NCBI RefSeq assembly: GCF_963665245.1
Contig: NZ_OY762269.1
Location: 2,858,501-2,922,500, forward strand
DNA from: an uncultured Paludibaculum sp.
GTDB taxonomy: Bacteria > Acidobacteriota > Terriglobia > Bryobacterales > Bryobacteraceae
Reading direction: 5' to 3'
DNA: 64,000 nucleotides
Shown: piece after piece, positions 58,690 through 64,000 of the stretch
Numbering within the stretch: the stretch's first letter is position 1
Layout: each line of letters opens with the position of its first letter
Program-made: the position numbers and the translations under genes
The notes under the pieces: model-generated
The model's database searches: none
Told to the model about the DNA's origin: nothing
What the model saw: only the letters and a program-made list of their open reading frames with translations

Positions 58690-61089
58690 TTACGTCTCGT
58701 TCCGGCGGGCGGCTGGTCCATTCTCGGCGCGCAGCACCACCACCGTCAAATCGTCATGCGGATCAGCCTCGCCCCGGAAGTCGCGCGCGGCTTCCATGAT
58801 CGCCGCTTCCACACCCCGCGCATTCAGATGCGCCGTCCGCTGCACTACATCCACCAGCCGCTCCTCGCCAAACTGCTCTTGCACGGAATTCATGCATTCG
58901 GTCAGCCCGTCGGAATACAGCACGATCACATCACCCGGCTGCAACTCCACGTCCTGCACCTCGAGATTCCGCTCAAAGACGCTGCCGCTGGTGATACCCA
59001 GCCCCAGGCCGTTTGGCTGCAGAAACTCGCACTTCTTCGACGACGCCCGGTAGAGCACCGGCGGATTGTGCCCGGCGCGCACATGCTGGAACACGCGCCG
59101 CTCCGCATCCAGCAATCCCAGTGACATCGTGATGAACGTCCGTCTCTTGCCGGTCTCGGACACAAACCGGTTCAGCCGCGAAGCGATCACCGGCAAGTCC
59201 GGATGCCGCGTCTGTGCCGACGCCAGCATCCCTTTGGTCATAGTCATGTACAGCGCCGCTGGTACGCCCTTGCCGGATACGTCGGCCACACAGAAACCCC
59301 ATTGCCCGTTCGGAAACGGCAGGTAGTCGAAGAGGTCTCCGCCCACCTCGCGCGCCGGTTCACACGAGCCCTGGATCGTGAATCCCGGAATCTCCGGCGC
59401 CGCCGCCGGCAGCATGCCCTGCTGCGCTCGCCGCGCGACAGTGAACTCGGCCTGCAGCCGGTCGCGGTCCGATCGCGAAAGCCCCAGTTCGCCCGGTTCC
59501 ATCAGCGCCTGCACCGCCTCTTCGTCCGTCGACTGCCCGAACGCCCAGACGCACACCGCCGCCACCAGCACCACCGCCTGCACCGCAATCACCCGCCAGC
59601 CCGCGGCTTGCCCCAGCGCCAGGAACGTCGCTGCATACGTCGCCGCCCACATTCCGACTGGAGCCACCCACACCGCCAGCATCCCCGTGGCTCGGTACAG
59701 CAGCCCGAACCCAACCAGCAGGGTCGCGCCATAGACGATGTTCGGCCACGGCATCACCGGAAACGGCTCCCGGTATGCCGCCGCGAACAGCACGCCGCAG
59801 ACGCCCAGCAGCCCCCAACGCAAGCCAGGGCGGACGATCTTGTACAACGCCCAAGGCAGGGTCAGCACAAAGAACGCATACGTCTCCCACGACAGGATCA
59901 ACCCCTTGAACGCCTCAAACGACGGAGCCGGGGAGTACAGAAAATCGGGATCGAAGATTTCGACGGGGATCCGCCCCCACCCCGGCAGTGCGGCAATCAG
60001 ATAAGGCAGACACGCCAGCCCGGCGCCTGCGCATAGCCCCATCGCCACTTCCCGGCCCAGGAAGCGGTCGCCCAAGCGGCCCAGACTCAGAAGCCGCAGG
60101 CCCACCCAGCGTGGCCGCTCCGTCGTTGGCAGAATCGAGTACCCGGCGGCCACCAGCACAAAAATCGTCAGGGCCAGAAACGCGTCAATCGCCAGTCTGG
60201 TCACCAACGTCGCATCCCCCAGTCCGCCGCCGTCGAACGATCGGAAGGCCCCATCGGATCGGGCCACGCCGCTCGCCACCGCCAGCACCATGGGAATGGC
60301 CGAAATCAGCACACACCGGCGCCCGAAATCCGTGTGATCTTTGCGCCGCGTCAGCTGCGCGAAAACCAGGTAAGTGGCCAGCAGTGTCAGCGCCGCAACC
60401 AGGACAATCACCACCGCGACCTTGATCCCCTGCATGGTGGAGTTGGCCTCTCGCGAAGCCGCCATCAGCCGCGCCGCGACGTCCAGCCGGTAGTTCACTC
60501 GAACCACCCGCGTGCCGCTCGTCACCACCTCCAGCCGTGCCACCATTCCGGGCGACTCCGCATCCGACCATTCAAACGCCGACCTCCAGCCCTCCTGGCT
60601 CTTCAGCCCGTTCGCCGTGCACTCGAAATGGGCAGCGTCAGCGCCCGCATACCGCCGCAACTCCCGGTCGGCCAGCCCCTCGACATTCGCGTCACTCACC
60701 TGTCCCGTCTGTGCGCGTGGATGCCGGTTGAGATAGCCCATCGGCCGCCCATCCGGAGCCAGCGTCACCATCACTGCCTCTGAGTCCCGGGTCGAGGTGG
60801 CCAGCACTCGAATCTCCAGCGGATTGAAAGGTTGAGTGATCGCCTTTTGCCCGAAGAACGTCCGCACCGACGCCTGCTGCCGGTTCACCCGAGCTGTCAC
60901 GTAGGTCTGCCAGCCTGAGATGTTCGTACCGTAGGCGGCCGCCAGCTTCTGTGCTGCGCCAACCGCCTGTGCACGTGTCAATTGCGCCTGCCAGATGCGT
61001 GTCGAACTGTCGTGCGCCCCGAACAGCGTGGCCAGCACGGCTACGCCTGCCACCCCCAGCACCGGAATCGCGATAGAGGATGGCTTCAA
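58690..61089 (-). CDS. SpoIIE-family phosphatase with membrane sensor (A)
   Basis: A 799-residue protein. One membrane helix at ~10-25, a periplasmic region to ~220 that includes GTNISGWQTYVT, several more helices (~225-510), and a C-terminal PP2C domain. All metal ligands are present: GGDLFDYLPF, ADVSGKGVPAALY, YSDGLTECMN, and HDDLTVVVLR. It should dephosphorylate the STAS protein encoded 37 bases downstream. Its start overlaps phosphatase B by four bases. The periplasmic part is homologous to that of phosphatase B, indicating tandem duplication; the signal it senses is unknown. Confidence 0.92.
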   Translation of the reverse strand: MKPSSIAIPVLGVAGVAVLATLFGAHDSSTRIWQAQLTRAQAVGAAQKLAAAYGTNISGWQTYVTARVNRQQASVRTFFGQKAITQPFNPLEIRVLATSTRDSEAVMVTLAPDGRPMGYLNRHPRAQTGQVSDANVEGLADRELRRYAGADAAHFECTANGLKSQEGWRSAFEWSDAESPGMVARLEVVTSGTRVVRVNYRLDVAARLMAASREANSTMQGIKVAVVIVLVAALTLLATYLVFAQLTRRKDHTDFGRRCVLISAIPMVLAVASGVARSDGAFRSFDGGGLGDATLVTRLAIDAFLALTIFVLVAAGYSILPTTERPRWVGLRLLSLGRLGDRFLGREVAMGLCAGAGLACLPYLIAALPGWGRIPVEIFDPDFLYSPAPSFEAFKGLILSWETYAFFVLTLPWALYKIVRPGLRWGLLGVCGVLFAAAYREPFPVMPWPNIVYGATLLVGFGLLYRATGMLAVWVAPVGMWAATYAATFLALGQAAGWRVIAVQAVVLVAAVCVWAFGQSTDEEAVQALMEPGELGLSRSDRDRLQAEFTVARRAQQGMLPAAAPEIPGFTIQGSCEPAREVGGDLFDYLPFPNGQWGFCVADVSGKGVPAALYMTMTKGMLASAQTRHPDLPVIASRLNRFVSETGKRRTFITMSLGLLDAERRVFQHVRAGHNPPVLYRASSKKCEFLQPNGLGLGITSGSVFERNLEVQDVELQPGDVIVLYSDGLTECMNSVQEQFGEERLVDVVQRTAHLNARGVEAAIMEAARDFRGEADPHDDLTVVVLRAENGPAARRNET

Positions 61090-63557
61090 GCCACTTCCTC
61101 CATCTCGCCCTCGGCCGTCGAGTCGTAGCGCAACACCACCGCCGTCAGATCGTCGGTCAATTCCGCGTTAGTGGACTCGCCGCCCTGCATCACCGCGCTC
61201 AGCACCGCGTCATGCAGCCGCGCCGCCGAATCGATATGGTGGAACGACGCCGCTCGCCGCAACAGATCCTGGGGCGACCCCGCGTGCCGCGTCTCCAGCA
61301 ACCGCGACAACCCATCCGTGTAGATGAACAGCGAATCGCCGGGCATCACTTCCAGATGGGCCGACTCCACGGCCTGCCCAGCCCGGTGCGGCTTCGGAGC
61401 CAACTCCGCCACGGCTCCATCCTGCGACAGCACCAGCATTCGTGGATAGGGCCCCACGCGCGCCATCCGCACCGTCGCGTCCGCCGGGTTCAAAACGAAC
61501 AACGCCAGGCTGGTCTGCCCGGAGGGGCGCGTCAGGTAGCAGCCCAAAGCATCCTCCAGCCGCGCCAGCGTCTCTTCCACCGTGCTCCCCACCGACGACT
61601 CATACATCAGGAACCCTTTGGCTAGGGCAATCGTCAACGCCGACGCCAGCCCGTCGTTCCCGCCCTCCGCCACCACCACGGCCAGTCGCCCGCCGGCGGT
61701 CGGAAAGAAATCGTAGAAGTCCCCGCCCACCTCGTGCGCCGGCGTGCACGACGCGGCAATGGTCAAGCCCGGTATCTGCGGAGGATGATCAGGCAGCAGC
61801 CGCAATTGTGCCTCGCGTGCCGCATTCAACTCGGCCCGCAGCGACAGTCGCTCCGCCAGATTCCGTGCGTGCTTAGGCTGGACCTCTTCCTCTTCATACC
61901 GCCGCCCTTTCCAGGCCGCGATCGCGAACGGCAGCAGCGTGCCCGCCGCCACGATGCCCGTCAAGGTCAGAATGCCGCTCCAGTAGGGAAGGATGCTCGC
62001 CATTTCGACGATGGCGGTCAGGAACATGTAGGCCGTCAGCGCCGACACCGACGCCAGGTAGTCCATTGCGAAAAAGGGAGCCAGCGCCGCGAGGGCCAGC
62101 ACCGCCGCGCCAAACCAGTAAGCCGGCGAGGTCATCGCCACCGAATCACCCAGGTTGCCCAGCAGCATCGCGATCACCGCCAGCAGCAGATACTGCAATC
62201 GACGGGAATGCACGTGCCGCCTCAGAAACGTCAGCGGCACCAGCAGGTTGGCCACCGAATTGAACAACGCCACCAGCGGCAGATTCACCAGCAGGATCAG
62301 CAGCGGGATGCGGCCGAATGTAAACACGATCGTTTCGTACGGCGTCCTCGGAGCCCGGTTGCCGAACAGTGCAAATCCGCCCTCCAGCAACAGAAACAGC
62401 CACATCGCTGCTGCTGAACCGAATACGAACGAGGCCCCAACGTTCGCCGAGAAGACCTTGCCGCACAGCAGTGTATCCAGCGACGTCAGCTTGCCCGGCC
62501 ATGACTCCCGCACCTCGCCCTCGCCGGCCCCATAGGCGATGCCCAGCAGCAGCCCCTGCAAGCCGAAACTCAACGCAATCGCCAGCAGTTGTACGAAATA
62601 GGTGGGACCCCGCAGTTGATCCGGCCGCAACTCCGGCACGCTGAAGAACGGGTCCACAATCAGAATCACCACGCCGAACGCCAGCAGCGCACTCGCCAGC
62701 AGCAGCATTCGCAGGTGGGGCGCCTCTTTCTCCATCGTGCGGCGCGTATAACGGTAGCCGGCGTAGAGCGCCAGACATACCAGAAGCACAATCCGCAGCG
62801 TGCCGCCCAGTTGCTCCGTGGCCGCCCCTGGAGTGATCTCCCTGTCTATGAACGAATCGGCGAAGTTGGGCCGCACGTCTCTCCGGCTGATGCGCTTGCC
62901 CACCACGTCGAACGTGAACATCAACTCGACTTCCGGCGTGCGCTTTGGTTGGATGCGCCAGGTAAATCTCCGCGCGCTGCCCGCCCCCGCGCCCTCCGCC
63001 GTCGACTCCTCCGGTTCGCCGAACCGCGCCAGCGCCATGTCGCCCAGCCAATCCTTCAGCGCCTCCTGGGCCACCACCCGTGCCTCAGCCGACGTCACCT
63101 CGCCCTGGTCGGTTGGCAGCACCGCCCCGGCGATTCGGAAGCCCGTCACAAACCCATTCGGACCCATGTCTGCCTGCACCCAACCCTTTTCATCGGGCCG
63201 CATCAGCAGAGTGGAGATCGACACGACCGGCGCGAACATCCTCGTTCGTGACCGCGCAGGCAGATTCAGATTCCGGAAATAGACCTCCGCGTAAGGACGC
63301 TTGCTGAAATTGACATACTCCTTCCAGCCCCGCACGTCGATGCCGCTGTCGCGCGCAATGGCGCGAGTGACCTCCAGCGCCTTCGTCCGGTCCACCGTAA
63401 TGCTGAGAGCGTCGCCGCGTTTCGCGTTCTGCTGAATCCAGAACCCGGCTGCCAGTGCCAGCGGCGCCGCCAGCAAAAGAAACAAAGTCCAGCCGCGCCG
63501 GGCCGCGGAGCTCCCGGGCTCCACAAACGGCTTCAGCAGAGCGTCGGCAAACAGCAT
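61086..63557 (-). CDS. SpoIIE-family phosphatase with membrane sensor (B)
   Basis: An 823-residue paralogue of A. The periplasmic region contains SGIDVRGWKEYVNF, matching SGWQTYV in A, and ~12 hydrophobic segments follow. The PP2C domain keeps GGDFYDFF, YTDGLSR and TDDLTAVVL, but ADVSGKG is replaced by AEGGNDG, with Asp to Glu at a metal position. It may be weakened or regulated differently. The start lies five bases after the upstream phosphatase stop and its end overlaps A, so all belong to one operon. Confidence 0.9.
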   Translation of the reverse strand: MLFADALLKPFVEPGSSAARRGWTLFLLLAAPLALAAGFWIQQNAKRGDALSITVDRTKALEVTRAIARDSGIDVRGWKEYVNFSKRPYAEVYFRNLNLPARSRTRMFAPVVSISTLLMRPDEKGWVQADMGPNGFVTGFRIAGAVLPTDQGEVTSAEARVVAQEALKDWLGDMALARFGEPEESTAEGAGAGSARRFTWRIQPKRTPEVELMFTFDVVGKRISRRDVRPNFADSFIDREITPGAATEQLGGTLRIVLLVCLALYAGYRYTRRTMEKEAPHLRMLLLASALLAFGVVILIVDPFFSVPELRPDQLRGPTYFVQLLAIALSFGLQGLLLGIAYGAGEGEVRESWPGKLTSLDTLLCGKVFSANVGASFVFGSAAAMWLFLLLEGGFALFGNRAPRTPYETIVFTFGRIPLLILLVNLPLVALFNSVANLLVPLTFLRRHVHSRRLQYLLLAVIAMLLGNLGDSVAMTSPAYWFGAAVLALAALAPFFAMDYLASVSALTAYMFLTAIVEMASILPYWSGILTLTGIVAAGTLLPFAIAAWKGRRYEEEEVQPKHARNLAERLSLRAELNAAREAQLRLLPDHPPQIPGLTIAASCTPAHEVGGDFYDFFPTAGGRLAVVVAEGGNDGLASALTIALAKGFLMYESSVGSTVEETLARLEDALGCYLTRPSGQTSLALFVLNPADATVRMARVGPYPRMLVLSQDGAVAELAPKPHRAGQAVESAHLEVMPGDSLFIYTDGLSRLLETRHAGSPQDLLRRAASFHHIDSAARLHDAVLSAVMQGGESTNAELTDDLTAVVLRYDSTAEGEMEEVA

Positions 63558-63562
63558 CGAGT

Positions 63563-64000
63563 TCAGTCGGTCCTCTTCAACACCATCACCGTAATATCGT
63601 CGAACTGCGGAGCTCCGTCCGCAAACTCGTCAATCGACTGGAATACGTGATCGAGAATCTCCTGCGCCGGCAGATGCGATGTCCGCTTCACGCACTCCAC
63701 CGCCCGGTCCACGCCAAACTCGAAATCGTCCACCGTGCACGCGTCCGTCACACCGTCGGAATAGATCATCAGCACGTCGCCTGGATGAATGTCGAACTGC
63801 ACCGCCTCATATTCCCGCTTCGGAAACAAACCGATGGGCAGGCCCGTGGTGGTCAACATCTCCACCGCTCCGTTGGCGCGCAGCAGAATCCCGTCGGAGT
63901 GGCCGCCGTTCACATACTCGCACTGCCCGCTCACCGGGTCGTACCGTACGAAGATCGCCGTGCTGTACTTGTTGCCCGGCGTCGAGGCGAACAGCAGGTC
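63563..64000 (-). CDS. SpoIIE-family phosphatase (C), C-terminal part
   Basis: Open at the right window edge; 145 C-terminal residues are visible. CEYVNGGHSDGILLRANGAVE, GLPIGLFPKREY, MIYSDGVTDACTVDDFEFGV and FDDITVMVLKRTD show the complete second half of a PP2C/RsbU domain with normal metal ligands. It is upstream of phosphatases B and A on the same strand and is likely the first of the three. Whether it has a GAF, membrane or other sensor domain cannot be seen. Confidence 0.9.
   Translation of the reverse strand, partial: DLLFASTPGNKYSTAIFVRYDPVSGQCEYVNGGHSDGILLRANGAVEMLTTTGLPIGLFPKREYEAVQFDIHPGDVLMIYSDGVTDACTVDDFEFGVDRAVECVKRTSHLPAQEILDHVFQSIDEFADGAPQFDDITVMVLKRTD

Overview
The window is high-GC bacterial chromosome and most probably comes from the Acidobacteriota, near Solibacter/Bryobacter. 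The clues are a Sig-70_X6-type ECF sigma factor next to a Ser/Thr kinase-TPR protein, many SpoIIE-type phosphatases, exported Gfo/Idh and BNR proteins, and an RpoB carrying a cysteine-rich insert. The placement is inferred from gene content; there is no rRNA gene to test it.

Layout. 1-6.3 kb (minus): a GT2 glycosyltransferase cut by the window edge, an (alpha/alpha)6-type protein, a DinB protein, a SpoIIE-like protein with no metal ligands, an exported methyltransferase and an amino-acid permease. 6.3-11.2 kb: an inverted heptad-repeat element, a 55-aa basic protein, the PcrA/UvrD helicase, an ECF sigma operon and rpmE. 11.2-11.9 kb: a gene-poor stretch with a compact promoter-ORF-terminator unit and a second structured-RNA candidate. 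12-21.5 kb: an MFS carrier and an LPS heptose locus (waaC, waaF, a degenerate nucleotidyltransferase paralogue, rfaE2), then mfd and a REP-associated transposase flanked by inverted 41-bp REP sequences. 21.5-26.4 kb: a sialidase-like protein, a marR-NTF2-yceI operon, purC-cvpA and a hemerythrin. 26.5-41 kb: the transcription/translation block tRNA-Tyr, tRNA-Thr, tuf, tRNA-Trp, secE, nusG, rplKAJL, rpoBC. 41-57.5 kb: a frameshifted kinase with its sigma factor, peptidase, beta-lactamase-like and DinB proteins, glcEF, a dehydrogenase, acyl-CoA dehydrogenase, meaB, mtnP and a GT9-like protein. 57.8-64 kb (minus): three SpoIIE phosphatases, an STAS antagonist and an RsbW-like kinase, forming a partner-switching operon.

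The most unusual observations are: (1) RpoB has about 62 extra residues with eight cysteines, and the first half resembles the RpoC N-terminal zinc finger, including the CxC-x12-C spacing; (2) near 11.4 kb an isolated transcription unit carries a 16-base Shine-Dalgarno sequence complementary to the 16S 3' end, a 14-codon ORF and a terminator; (3) many genes have a -10-like hexamer 6-7 bases before the start codon, suggesting leaderless mRNAs; (4) one phosphatase homologue has lost every metal ligand; (5) two separate genes carry one-base frameshifts.
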